NCBI GenBank assembly: GCA_902519075.1
Contig: CABYIO010000008.1
Location: 1 to 43,050 of the forward strand
Reading direction: 5' to 3'
Length of the DNA: 43,050 bases
From: an uncultured Bacteroidota bacterium
Lineage (GTDB): Bacteria; Bacteroidota; Bacteroidia; Flavobacteriales; Flavobacteriaceae
Positions 25,905-34,548 of the stretch are shown piece by piece. The notes below the pieces were generated by a model, which saw only the letters and a program-made list of their open reading frames with translations, ran no database searches and had not been told where the DNA came from. Each line of letters opens with the position of its first letter. Position 1 is the stretch's first letter. A program made the translations under genes and the position numbers.

Positions 25905-26876
25905 TTAAATCATTAGATTATTTAACTTATGAAAATTTGAAATATTGATTTCGTAAAAATCATGGGTTAAAGACCTGGCACCATATCCTTCCTTCCAATA
26001 ATTCAATCCCTTATTTATCTTCATTCCCTGCTGTTCGTGAGAATTACCAAAATCAAAGTACTTATAATTGGATAGATGTTCAGTAATTAGATTGTAAAAC
26101 AGAAAATCAAGTGATCCAAGAGAATTTTTCTCTGAGTTTGATCCGATGTACTGTACGTGAGCGACATTTTTAGTTAGAAAAACTGTAGTTCCTGCAACTA
26201 TTTGATCCTCATGATAAACATTGAATTGTTTAATATTATTATTAAAAAACCTTTTAAGTTTTTTTATATCATGCAAACTATGAACTGGATTTACATAGTG
26301 TCTATTCAATAATGTTGGTGTCAATATAGAATTCCAAAACTCATCCAAATCATCAGTTTCTTTTATTTCTAATTTATTCTTTTTACCTCTTTTGTATCCT
26401 TGAAGTCTATCTTTAGAAATTTTATTTTCATTTTGCATATCTATAACAGAAATAATATCTCTCCTATATATTTTTGCTCCAGTAACAAATGACAAATAAT
26501 CAAGTTCTCCGTTAAAATTGGAGTTATAAATGGAAGGAATTTGTTTAATGTATAGCTTCTTTATTGACTTTTCGTTAAAATACTTGAGCAAGTAAGTAAA
26601 CAATTCTAGGTACTTCAAAAATTTAAGGTCACTCTTAACTATAACTCCTCCGTAGCTAAGACCCTCGTGAGAATAAACCTCACCATCACGAATATTACAA
26701 GGAAATAATGCGATAAGATCAGAATTATAAAATATTAGCAAAGAATAATCTTCAAACTTTTCAGCATGATAATCCATAAATTCCCTTTTAAATAAAAAAG
26801 TTGAGTTTTTAGAAATATCAACAAAATTATTCCAGTCAACTTTATAGCTATCGTTGTAAGTTTTTATGGAAAACAT
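25905..26876 (-). CDS. FemAB/GNAT-like acyltransferase
   Basis: It has 323 residues. It begins FSIKTYNDSYKVDWNNFVD, with the pattern HEGLSYGGVIVKS (about 69) and in the second half a GNAT fold with AGTTVFLTKNVAHVQYIGSN and DFGNSHEQQGMKINKGLNYWKEGYG, typical of FemAB-related proteins that transfer amino-acyl or acyl groups in envelope or exopolysaccharide synthesis. It lies 11 bases after blh. The donor and acceptor are not predictable. Confidence 0.75.
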   Translation of the reverse strand: MFSIKTYNDSYKVDWNNFVDISKNSTFLFKREFMDYHAEKFEDYSLLIFYNSDLIALFPCNIRDGEVYSHEGLSYGGVIVKSDLKFLKYLELFTYLLKYFNEKSIKKLYIKQIPSIYNSNFNGELDYLSFVTGAKIYRRDIISVIDMQNENKISKDRLQGYKRGKKNKLEIKETDDLDEFWNSILTPTLLNRHYVNPVHSLHDIKKLKRFFNNNIKQFNVYHEDQIVAGTTVFLTKNVAHVQYIGSNSEKNSLGSLDFLFYNLITEHLSNYKYFDFGNSHEQQGMKINKGLNYWKEGYGARSLTHDFYEINISNFHKLNNLMI

Positions 26877-26887
26877 TAATTATAAAT

Positions 26888-27751
26888 TTATTTATCCTTA
26901 ACAAAATCCTTCATGATAAATACATGTGGAAGAGTCAAGCTTGAAATGATAATAAAAACAAATAATATTAAATTATCACTTGTAAGTAGATCATTGTTAA
27001 ATTGATATAATAAGAAACCGAAAATTATTGAAAGTATTGTGAACGGTAAAGTTTTTAAATAAAATTTTATAAAATTATCATTTTTAAATTCCTCAAATTC
27101 TAGCATTAACATTGGCAATGAATGACAAAAACCAAAATATAATGCAAAAGATGTTAATAAATCTGTATGAAAAAACACCATATAAAGAATTGTAATTTCA
27201 GCATATAGAAGGACTTTTCTTTTTATTTCAAAATTTACGATTGACAGCATTAAAATAGCAACAGAAATTAAAAGAAAGAAAACACTGTCAAAAGCTGATA
27301 AATCTAAGTTAGCAAATTCAGGAATTATATATAATATCTCTTGTAGCTCCACAATATTATTTAGGAACAAGGACAACAAAATATTTGCACCGACAACAAA
27401 ATTTAAAAGTTTATTGTCTGTCGGATTGTACCCTATAACTTGGGTTTCCCCAAAATGATAACATGAGATGATTAAAAAAACTAAAAGACCTAAAAATGGA
27501 GATATAACCCACAGTGCAATGTTAAAAACAATTAAAGATAAGTATGTTATATAAAATATTAGTTTACTATTAAACTTTCTCGCCTTGGGATTAATAAATG
27601 CAATAATATGATCTACAGATCCGTGGGGGATCCCAATTGATAACATAACAATAAGAAATAATAAAATAGAATAAGAACTCTCTAGTCCAAAAAATATGAT
27701 TGCAAATGCAAGAATTAGTCCTGCAAGTTTTGATTTAACTACGACATTCAT
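26888..27751 (-). CDS. blh: Beta-carotene 15,15'-dioxygenase, Brp/Blh family
   Basis: Cleaves beta-carotene into two retinal molecules, the chromophore of proteorhodopsin. It has 287 residues and about 8 transmembrane helices. Conserved His motifs expected to bind iron are visible: IGIPHGSVDH (about 40-50), SCYHFGETQ, GFCHSLPML and LTLPHVFIM. It follows proteorhodopsin after a strong terminator and precedes two acyltransferase-like genes with short gaps. Carotenoid synthesis genes (crtE, crtB, crtI, crtY) are not in the window. Confidence 0.93.
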   Translation of the reverse strand: MNVVVKSKLAGLILAFAIIFFGLESSYSILLFLIVMLSIGIPHGSVDHIIAFINPKARKFNSKLIFYITYLSLIVFNIALWVISPFLGLLVFLIISCYHFGETQVIGYNPTDNKLLNFVVGANILLSLFLNNIVELQEILYIIPEFANLDLSAFDSVFFLLISVAILMLSIVNFEIKRKVLLYAEITILYMVFFHTDLLTSFALYFGFCHSLPMLMLEFEEFKNDNFIKFYLKTLPFTILSIIFGFLLYQFNNDLLTSDNLILFVFIIISSLTLPHVFIMKDFVKDK

Positions 27752-27781
27752 TGGTTAGTTTGTTTAAATAAATATAAAAAA

Positions 27782-27809
27782 AAAAGGTGAGGGTTAAACC
27801 TCACCTTTT
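27782..27809 (-). terminator. Strong intrinsic terminator after proteorhodopsin
   Basis: An 11-bp perfect stem (27782-27792 with 27799-27809) with a 6-base loop. On the minus strand it is followed by a run of ten U (27785-27776, partly shared with the stem). It sits between proteorhodopsin and blh. Confidence 0.88.
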
Positions 27810-27834
27810 CTTATTAGTTAATTATTAAGCAAAA

Positions 27835-28560
27835 TTAGCTTCTTGCAGCATGCCATACAGCCATACCAAATCCAATTTTGTTAATAGCATCACCTACGTT
27901 GTAAATGATATTCATAGCTCCTTCATCGATAGCTACAAAAGCATACCAACCGTCAGTTCCTGCCATATATCCAATTGGATAAATAGCCCAACCAACAAGA
28001 ACGAACCATTGTAACATTCTACCAGCCTCTGGAATTTTTCCAGAACCACTAGCAAGGGCGTTACCTACAGCACCTGAAGGACCACCGAAGATAGATAAAC
28101 ATCCAACTTCATAAGCCATCCAGAAGTAAGCAAGACCAGAAACAGCACCCCAAGTTTGAGCGTCTAACATTCCTGTTACACCTGACTCACCGAAATATCC
28201 GGCTACTAACATTACAACTGATGCCCAGAATAATTTTCTCATTCCTACACCCGTTAAAAGAGCAAACTCAACTACCATTAGAGGTACAGTAAGAATCCAA
28301 TCTATATACCTTAATTCAGTTGGAGAAGATCCATCAAGAACCCATTGCTCTCTCATGTAAAAATAATGCACAGCTGCAATACCAGTAATAAGTGCTGCAA
28401 CAAGCATTGAATCTTTAAATTTCTTGTCAACCTGACCGTGTTGCATTAAGAACCAAACAGTCGCTGCTAACATTGAAACTGAGCCGATAAAGAACGTAAA
28501 TCCAGTAAAATCTCCTGGAGCTATGCTCGCGGCATCAAAAATAAAATTTAACATTTCCAT
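27835..28560 (-). CDS. Green-absorbing proteorhodopsin (proton pump)
   Basis: Light-driven outward proton pump, 241 residues, seven helices. Key residues from the alignment to known proteorhodopsin: proton acceptor Asp87 (RYIDW), Thr91, proton donor Glu98 (the DTE set of proton pumps), His65 pairing with the acceptor, and retinal lysine Lys228 (DAINKIGFG). The spectral tuning position (105 in the SAR86 protein) is Met95, the common green form in Flavobacteriia. It is not an NQ sodium pump. Met3 could also be the start. The gene is less AT-rich in codon use than its neighbours, fitting high expression. Confidence 0.96.
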   Translation of the reverse strand: MEMLNFIFDAASIAPGDFTGFTFFIGSVSMLAATVWFLMQHGQVDKKFKDSMLVAALITGIAAVHYFYMREQWVLDGSSPTELRYIDWILTVPLMVVEFALLTGVGMRKLFWASVVMLVAGYFGESGVTGMLDAQTWGAVSGLAYFWMAYEVGCLSIFGGPSGAVGNALASGSGKIPEAGRMLQWFVLVGWAIYPIGYMAGTDGWYAFVAIDEGAMNIIYNVGDAINKIGFGMAVWHAARS

Positions 28561-28874
28561 AATTATATAGTGTTTAATTTGTTATACACCAAAATTACAC
28601 AAAATATATGCCAAATTGTTAAAAAATTCTTAAAAAATTGAGAACTTTTCAATGTTTGTACCTAAATATTAACTATTTAACAGATAAGAAACTAATTAAA
28701 ATCAAAAATATGGCATATTTCTTTAACGGTTTTGAAAATATGAAATTTAAGCTAAAATTGATAAAATATGACCTTTTTTAAAAAAATAGACTAAATATAA
28801 TTTTTAGAAATTATTAACTAAAAACATACCTTCATTTTAAGATAATTAATGATAAATTTGTAAAAAATCTAATT
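28561..28874. other. 314-bp intergenic region between proteorhodopsin and kdsA
   Basis: Very AT-rich with no credible coding frame or RNA gene. It holds the divergent promoters: TAATTTTG at 28590-28597 (minus) for proteorhodopsin and TAAATTTG at 28853-28860 (plus) for kdsA; clear -33 TTG boxes at normal spacing are lacking for both. An 8-base inverted pair ATATGCCA / TGGCATAT (about 28606 and 28711) was noted, with no proven meaning. Confidence 0.6.
28590..28597 (-). promoter_or_regulatory. -7 element of proteorhodopsin
   Basis: TAATTTTG on the minus strand, about 30 bases before the ATG. The nearest upstream TTTG is only about 14 bases away, so the -33 box is poor; the promoter may depend on an activator. 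Confidence 0.4.
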
Positions 28875-29699
28875 ATGGATTTAAAAGTGATACCTAATTT
28901 AAAGCATTTAGAATCTGATAATTTCTTTTTGATTGCAGGACCTTGTGCAATTGAAGGTGAAGAGATGGCATTCAAAATTGCTGAAAATTGTATAAAAATA
29001 TGCGATAAATTAAAAGTCCCCTACATTTTTAAGGGAAGCTTTAAAAAAGCTAACCGAAGTAGAATTGACAGTTTTACTGGTATTGGAGATGAAATAGCAT
29101 TAAAAATTTTAAAAAAAATTAAAGATCATTTTAATATTCCTGTAATTACAGATATTCATAATGAGATTGATGCAAAGCTTGCGGCTAAATATGTAGATAT
29201 CCTTCAGATTCCAGCATTCTTGGTTAGACAAACCGATTTACTTGTTGCTGCGGCTAAAACAAAAAAGACTGTTAATCTTAAAAAAGGCCAATTTATGAGT
29301 CCTGAAAGTATGCAGTTCGCAGTTAATAAAATTATTGATTCTGGAAATGAAAATATAATGATCACAGATAGAGGAACAATGTTTGGATACCAGGATTTAG
29401 TTGTTGACTTCAGAGGAATCCCCATAATGAAATCATATGCAACTACTATATTAGATGTTACGCATTCATTACAGAAACCTAATCAGACCTCAGGTGTCAC
29501 TGGTGGTTTACCAGAGATGATAGAAACTATTGCGCGTGCTGGGATTGTTAATGACGTTGATGGATTGTTTATTGAAACCCATTTTGACCCAGAAAATGCA
29601 CTAAGTGACGGTAAGAATATGCTGCCGATTGAAAGTCTAGAAGAAATACTAGGTAGATTAGTTTCCGTTAGAAAAACAATTAACTCCTTTAAATCTTAG
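28875..29699 (+). CDS. kdsA: 3-deoxy-D-manno-octulosonate 8-phosphate synthase
   Basis: Condenses arabinose-5-phosphate with PEP to Kdo-8-phosphate for lipopolysaccharide. It has 274 residues. Motifs: AGPCAIEG with Cys24, FKGSFKKANRSRIDSF, PAFLVRQTDLL, DVTHSLQKPN, FIETHFDPENALSDG. Cys24, with His, Glu and Asp in those later motifs, marks the metal-dependent class; E. coli has Asn at this place. Its stop codon interlocks with that of the convergent M28 peptidase (TTAG at 29696-29699). Confidence 0.95.
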   Translation: MDLKVIPNLKHLESDNFFLIAGPCAIEGEEMAFKIAENCIKICDKLKVPYIFKGSFKKANRSRIDSFTGIGDEIALKILKKIKDHFNIPVITDIHNEIDAKLAAKYVDILQIPAFLVRQTDLLVAAAKTKKTVNLKKGQFMSPESMQFAVNKIIDSGNENIMITDRGTMFGYQDLVVDFRGIPIMKSYATTILDVTHSLQKPNQTSGVTGGLPEMIETIARAGIVNDVDGLFIETHFDPENALSDGKNMLPIESLEEILGRLVSVRKTINSFKS

Positions 29700-31075
29700 A
29701 GCTTTAACTTATTGACGATTCCATATTTATCTATTAGATAAACCAAAGCTGTCATAGTCGCAGCTCCTAGTTCAAGTTCTCTTTTGTGAATGGTTTCAAA
29801 AACATCATTAGCAGAATGATGATGATCAAAATATCTTTGAGAATCTGGTTTCAATCCACTAAGAACGTTGTAAGGCGTCTTTAAGGGTCCTATATCGGCT
29901 CCACTACCTCCTAATTCAAAAAAATGAATTAAATAAGGTTTAAATAATTCTTTCCAACTTTGAATTTGAGCAAAATTACTTTCATCAGTATCAAAATAAA
30001 AACCCCTTGGGGTAAATGCACCAGCATCACTTTCTAAAGCGAAGATATGGTTCTCCCCTTTTTTAAAAGCTTCCTCGGCATATTTTTTTCCTCCCCTTAA
30101 ACCATTTTCTTCATTCATAAACAGCACAACTCTAATAGTTCTTTTTGGTGTAATCCCTGAAACCTTTAATAATCTTAATACATCCATAGATTGAACACAT
30201 CCTGCCCCATCATCATGTGAGCCATCTCCAATATCCCACGAATCAAGGTGGCCACCAACTAGGATATATTCATCTGGAAATTCAGATCCAGTTATTTCAC
30301 CTATAACATTATGTGAAAGAACATCGTCCATCTGTTGGCAATTTTGTTTAAAATAGAATTGTATATCGTTGTCCATTTTTAACATAGAACTTAGCAAATC
30401 AGCATGTTGAGTACTAATGGCAGCCGAAGGAATTCTATCCTTAACGGGGATTTCACCATAAGTCATACTTCCCGTGTGTGGTAGATCATCAATTTTTAAG
30501 TTCATGGACCTGACTATAACCCCAGCTGCGCCATACTCTATAGCATGTACTGCTCCTTCATATCTTTGATTGACACATCCACCATAAGCCTTGAAGGTAT
30601 CGATTAAAGTAGCATCCATAGGTCTATTATAAAAAACAATTTTTCCTTGTATTTTATCCCTTCCAAGACTTTCAAGCTCCTCGAAACTCTTAACTTCTAC
30701 TAAGTTTGCTTTAAGTCCAGTAGCAGGGGTAGAAATTGAACCTCCTAAAGCACATATGTTTACTTGAGTTGTATTTCCTGGAGATGTTTCGATATAAGCA
30801 AATTCAGGAGCACCTCTAACCCATTTTGGTACCATAACTGGTTGAAGCCAAACCTTATCAAGACCTAAAAGCTCTAATTCTGACTTTGTCCAATTAACTG
30901 CTCTTTCCGCATTTAATGAGCCTGACAATCTGCCTCCAATCTGATTAGAAAGGTAATCTAACCACTCATAACTTTTTCCTTGGGTCAAAGAATTAGTATA
31001 AATATCTCTAAATACCTTCTCATCGGTTTGCGCAAAAGTGACAACAGATATCAAAAAAATAAATATAAGTCTCAT
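29696..31075 (-). CDS. M28 family zinc metallopeptidase (carboxypeptidase Q-like)
   Basis: It has 459 residues and a Sec signal ending near VVTFAQ. After a PA-like insert (about 110-240) the two-zinc catalytic site appears: VGGHLDSWDIGDGSHDDGAG (His, Asp), FMNEENGLRGG (catalytic Glu pair), LESDAGAF (Asp) and DHHHSANDVFETI (His). It likely trims peptides in the periplasm or at the surface. Its ATG is one base after the response-regulator stop, so the two are in one operon. Confidence 0.9.
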   Translation of the reverse strand: MRLIFIFLISVVTFAQTDEKVFRDIYTNSLTQGKSYEWLDYLSNQIGGRLSGSLNAERAVNWTKSELELLGLDKVWLQPVMVPKWVRGAPEFAYIETSPGNTTQVNICALGGSISTPATGLKANLVEVKSFEELESLGRDKIQGKIVFYNRPMDATLIDTFKAYGGCVNQRYEGAVHAIEYGAAGVIVRSMNLKIDDLPHTGSMTYGEIPVKDRIPSAAISTQHADLLSSMLKMDNDIQFYFKQNCQQMDDVLSHNVIGEITGSEFPDEYILVGGHLDSWDIGDGSHDDGAGCVQSMDVLRLLKVSGITPKRTIRVVLFMNEENGLRGGKKYAEEAFKKGENHIFALESDAGAFTPRGFYFDTDESNFAQIQSWKELFKPYLIHFFELGGSGADIGPLKTPYNVLSGLKPDSQRYFDHHHSANDVFETIHKRELELGAATMTALVYLIDKYGIVNKLKL

Positions 31076-31076
31076 T

Positions 31077-32240
31077 CTAAATTTTTATAAAATCTTTTAC
31101 ATTTTTTGCAGAGATCTCTTTATCCCCTAGAATAATTAATCTTTCGATTACATTTCTTAATTCCCTAACATTTCCTGACCAATCATATTTTTTCATCAGA
31201 TCAATTGCTTTGTTAGAAAATTTTTTAGCCTTATTCCCTTGAGAATCAGCAATGTTTTTTGCAAAGTGCTCAATCAAAAGTGGAATATCGTCTTTTCTTG
31301 AATTTAGAGGAGGCACATCAATAATAATAACTGCTAATCTGTGATATAAATCTTCTCTAAATTTTCCATTTCCGATTTCCTTTTTTAAATCTTTATTTGT
31401 TGCAGCTATTACCCTAACATCAATTTTGATGTCTTTTCCTCCGCCAACTTTTTGTATGCAGTTATCTTGTAAAACTCTTAATACTTTTGCTTGGGCAGAT
31501 AAACTCATATCTCCAATTTCATCAAGAAAAATTGTACCATTATGAGCTGCCTCAAATTTTCCAACCTTATCTTTTACTGCTCCAGTAAATGAGCCTTTAA
31601 CATGACCAAATAATTCACTCTCGATCAATTCGCTTGGTATTGCAGCACAATTAACTTCAATTAATGGCTGATGAGCTCTTCTACTGAGATTATGTATTGA
31701 TTTAGCAACAAGTTCTTTTCCTGAACCATTAGGTCCATTAATCAAAATCTTGGCATCAGTCTCAGCAACTTTATCAATCAAATCTTTTATTTCGTTAATT
31801 GCCTTACTTTTACCTATCATTTCAAAATTCTTACTGATTTTTTTTCTCAGTAATTTATTCTCTACAACAAGCTGTTTTCTATCTAACGCATTCCTAACCG
31901 TTGTTAACAATCTATTTAAATCTGGAGGTTTGGAAATATAATCAAAAGCTCCTTTTTTCATAGAATCAACAGCTAATTCTAAATCTCCATGACCTGAAAT
32001 CATGATAATTGGAGTTTCTGGAGTATTTTTCTTAGAATAATCTAGAACCTCCATTCCGTCAACCTTTGGCATTTTTATGTCAGAAATAATTAAGTCATAA
32101 GAGTTTTTCTTCACCTGATTAATTGCATCAATACCATTTTCAGCTTCATCAATTTCATGAGATTTATCTTCCTCAGAAAGGATCTTTACTAGAACTCTTC
32201 TGATGGCTGGTTCATCTTCGATTATTAAAATTTTAGACAT
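31077..32240 (-). CDS. NtrC-type sigma-54 response regulator lacking a DNA-binding domain
   Basis: It has 387 residues: receiver domain (1-120, phospho-acceptor Asp54 in IISDIKMP), then an AAA+ sigma-54 interaction domain with Walker A GPNGSGKE, the sigma-54 contact loop GSFTGA (Ser instead of the first Ala of GAFTGA), Walker B GTIFLDEIGD and sensor NVRELRNVIERL. It stops soon after at VKDFIKI, where a Fis-type helix-turn-helix would normally follow; the next ATG begins one base later, so no lost domain is hidden. It may act from solution without binding an enhancer, as proposed for FlgR. No sensor kinase is adjacent. Confidence 0.9.
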   Translation of the reverse strand: MSKILIIEDEPAIRRVLVKILSEEDKSHEIDEAENGIDAINQVKKNSYDLIISDIKMPKVDGMEVLDYSKKNTPETPIIMISGHGDLELAVDSMKKGAFDYISKPPDLNRLLTTVRNALDRKQLVVENKLLRKKISKNFEMIGKSKAINEIKDLIDKVAETDAKILINGPNGSGKELVAKSIHNLSRRAHQPLIEVNCAAIPSELIESELFGHVKGSFTGAVKDKVGKFEAAHNGTIFLDEIGDMSLSAQAKVLRVLQDNCIQKVGGGKDIKIDVRVIAATNKDLKKEIGNGKFREDLYHRLAVIIIDVPPLNSRKDDIPLLIEHFAKNIADSQGNKAKKFSNKAIDLMKKYDWSGNVRELRNVIERLIILGDKEISAKNVKDFIKI

Positions 32241-32244
32241 AATT

Positions 32245-33543
32245 TTAGTATTTAAGCCATTTAATTAACTCTTTATAGGATGGTTTTTTTCCATACATCA
32301 ATATACCAATTCTATATATTTTAGCAGCAATCCAAATAATTAAAATTACCGTTAAAAATAAAATTAGTAAAGAAACAACCTGCTCAAGAATCGGCACTCC
32401 ATTAGGAATTCTCATCATCATCACTATGGGCGAAGTGAAAGGAATCATTGAGAATATCACTGAGACAATTCCATCAGGATTTTCTGCAGTGAATATACCT
32501 ACATATAAAGCAATTATTACAATGAAAGTGATAGGTAACATGAATTGCTGAGCATCAGTTTGATTATCAACAGCTGCTCCAATAGCAGCAAACATTGATG
32601 AAAAAAGAAAATAACCACCTATGAAGTAAAATATAAAGGCAATTAATGTGTTTGCCAGAGGTAAATTAAAGAAAGACGATAACATACTAAGTGAAGCATC
32701 AGAAATGGCACTACTCTCTGCGGCTAAAATGAACTCATTATTATCATATGTTGAAGTAATACCAAATGTTGTAGATATAAAGAAGCTGAATCCATAGAAT
32801 AGTACCCCCCAAACAATAAATTGAGTAATCCCAGCCAATGAAGTACCCACAATTTTACCTGATATTAAATAAAATGGCTTAACTGATGAGACTATAACTT
32901 CAATTATCCTACTACTCTTTTCTTCAATAACACTTGCCATAATCATTCCACCATAAGCGAAAATCAGCATATATAGCAGAAAAGCTAAAAACATACCAAA
33001 AAGAAGGCCAACAAAACTGTCAGATTTGGTAGTTTTTTTCCCCTGAAATGTTTCTTGATATAAACTTACATATACTTTATTGCTATTAATCTTATTAATA
33101 TCAATATCATTGATTTTATAATTTTTGTTGGTTAAAATATTTTCTAATTGGTTTTCAATATTACCAATAACTGTGAGAGATGGAGTGTCTTCTGAATAAA
33201 AAGAAATTGTCTCAGCAATTTCTTTAGGAGATTCAAAATTTTCAATATATAATAAGCCAAAATCAGATTTAGTTTTTGATATCAATTTAGCTTCATCTAA
33301 ATTAAAATTTTCTAATTTAACATACTTTAGTGATTCAGTTGACTCTAACTTGTCAAAAATATATCCAGAATTGTCAACCACAGAAATGTTATTTACTCCA
33401 TCATTATTAACACTTGCAAACCATCCAATTAAAAAAACCAGTCCAACAAGAATTAATGGGGTAAATAATGTAGATAAAATGAAAGTTTTATTAGTTATTT
33501 TATTCAAATACTCTCTTGATGTGATAATCATAAACTTTTCCAT
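32245..33543 (-). CDS. ABC-2 type transporter permease (NatB-like)
   Basis: It has 432 residues: one N-terminal helix (about 22-44), a periplasmic domain (about 46-172), then five or six C-terminal helices, the layout of NatB/YhaP exporters. The conserved segment GGMIMASVIEEKSSRIIEVI precedes SSVKPFYLISGKIVG. It begins one base after the ATPase gene. The substrate is unknown; the family is often linked to Na+ or drug export. Confidence 0.88.
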   Translation of the reverse strand: MEKFMIITSREYLNKITNKTFILSTLFTPLILVGLVFLIGWFASVNNDGVNNISVVDNSGYIFDKLESTESLKYVKLENFNLDEAKLISKTKSDFGLLYIENFESPKEIAETISFYSEDTPSLTVIGNIENQLENILTNKNYKINDIDINKINSNKVYVSLYQETFQGKKTTKSDSFVGLLFGMFLAFLLYMLIFAYGGMIMASVIEEKSSRIIEVIVSSVKPFYLISGKIVGTSLAGITQFIVWGVLFYGFSFFISTTFGITSTYDNNEFILAAESSAISDASLSMLSSFFNLPLANTLIAFIFYFIGGYFLFSSMFAAIGAAVDNQTDAQQFMLPITFIVIIALYVGIFTAENPDGIVSVIFSMIPFTSPIVMMMRIPNGVPILEQVVSLLILFLTVILIIWIAAKIYRIGILMYGKKPSYKELIKWLKY

Positions 33544-33544
33544 A

Positions 33545-34471
33545 CTAATCGTTTTGAACTGAATTAATGAATATTTCGTTTACGTTGGGTATAACCTCCT
33601 TAAAATGAATCAATTGGGAATTACTGTTTAGTAAATTAATAAGCTTCTCAGAATTTTGGCTTAGGGCTAATCTTATATTCATTCTTAAATTATCTCCAAT
33701 TGTTCTGAATGTTGGAGCAAAAGTTTCATACTCTAATTTTAATTTGCTCTCAAGATTTTTTACGTCAGGCGCATTTACTGCTACTTCAAAAGTATTTGTC
33801 TTAAAATCTTTCTTTATTTTATCTAAATTTCCATCAAGGATTTTATTTGCCTTATTAATTAATGTAATATTTTCACACAGCTCTTCAACGGATTCCATTC
33901 TGTGAGTTGAAAATATTACAGTTGCACCTTCTTTATTTAGTTTTAAAATTTCATCCTTTATCAAATTGGCATTAATGGGGTCAAATCCTGAAAAAGGCTC
34001 GTCAAATATCAATAATTTAGGTTTATGAAGTACTGTTACAATAAACTGAACCTTTTGAGCCATTCCCTTTGAAAGTTCTGTAACTTTTTTGTTCCACCAA
34101 TCAGAAATTTCAAACTTTTCAAACCATTTTTTTAGCTCTAGCCTTGCCACTTTCCTTTCCATTCCCTTGAGTTGTGCCAAATAAATTGCCTGCTCACCAA
34201 TTTTCATTTTAGGATATAACCCACGCTCCTCAGGCAAATAACCTATTTGTTTAATATGACTCGCATTGAGCTCCTCGTTATTGAAAAATACTTTACCAGA
34301 GTCAGGTAATGAAATTTGGTTAATAATTCTGATAAGTGTTGTTTTCCCAGCACCATTAGGACCTAATAATCCATAAATACAACCTTCAGGTATATTAAGA
34401 GAAATATCATTTAGTGCAGTAAATGATCCAAAATTTTTTGAAACAGAGTCAATGGTAAGGAGATTTTTCAT
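33545..34471 (-). CDS. ABC transporter ATP-binding protein (NatA-like)
   Basis: It has 308 residues: Walker A GPNGAGKT (37-44), a signature written LSKGMAQKVQF in place of LSGGQ (common in this subfamily), Walker B LLIFDEPFSGFDP and switch His in STHR. A C-terminal DUF4162-like domain follows (about 225-308). Operon with the permease. It lies 77 bases after dnaJ. Confidence 0.9.
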   Translation of the reverse strand: MKNLLTIDSVSKNFGSFTALNDISLNIPEGCIYGLLGPNGAGKTTLIRIINQISLPDSGKVFFNNEELNASHIKQIGYLPEERGLYPKMKIGEQAIYLAQLKGMERKVARLELKKWFEKFEISDWWNKKVTELSKGMAQKVQFIVTVLHKPKLLIFDEPFSGFDPINANLIKDEILKLNKEGATVIFSTHRMESVEELCENITLINKANKILDGNLDKIKKDFKTNTFEVAVNAPDVKNLESKLKLEYETFAPTFRTIGDNLRMNIRLALSQNSEKLINLLNSNSQLIHFKEVIPNVNEIFINSVQND

Positions 34472-34548
34472 ATGATATTTAGAATAGAACTTAAATATAA
34501 TATTAAATGATAAAGTAAAATATTATGTTATAAATATTTAATAAAAAA

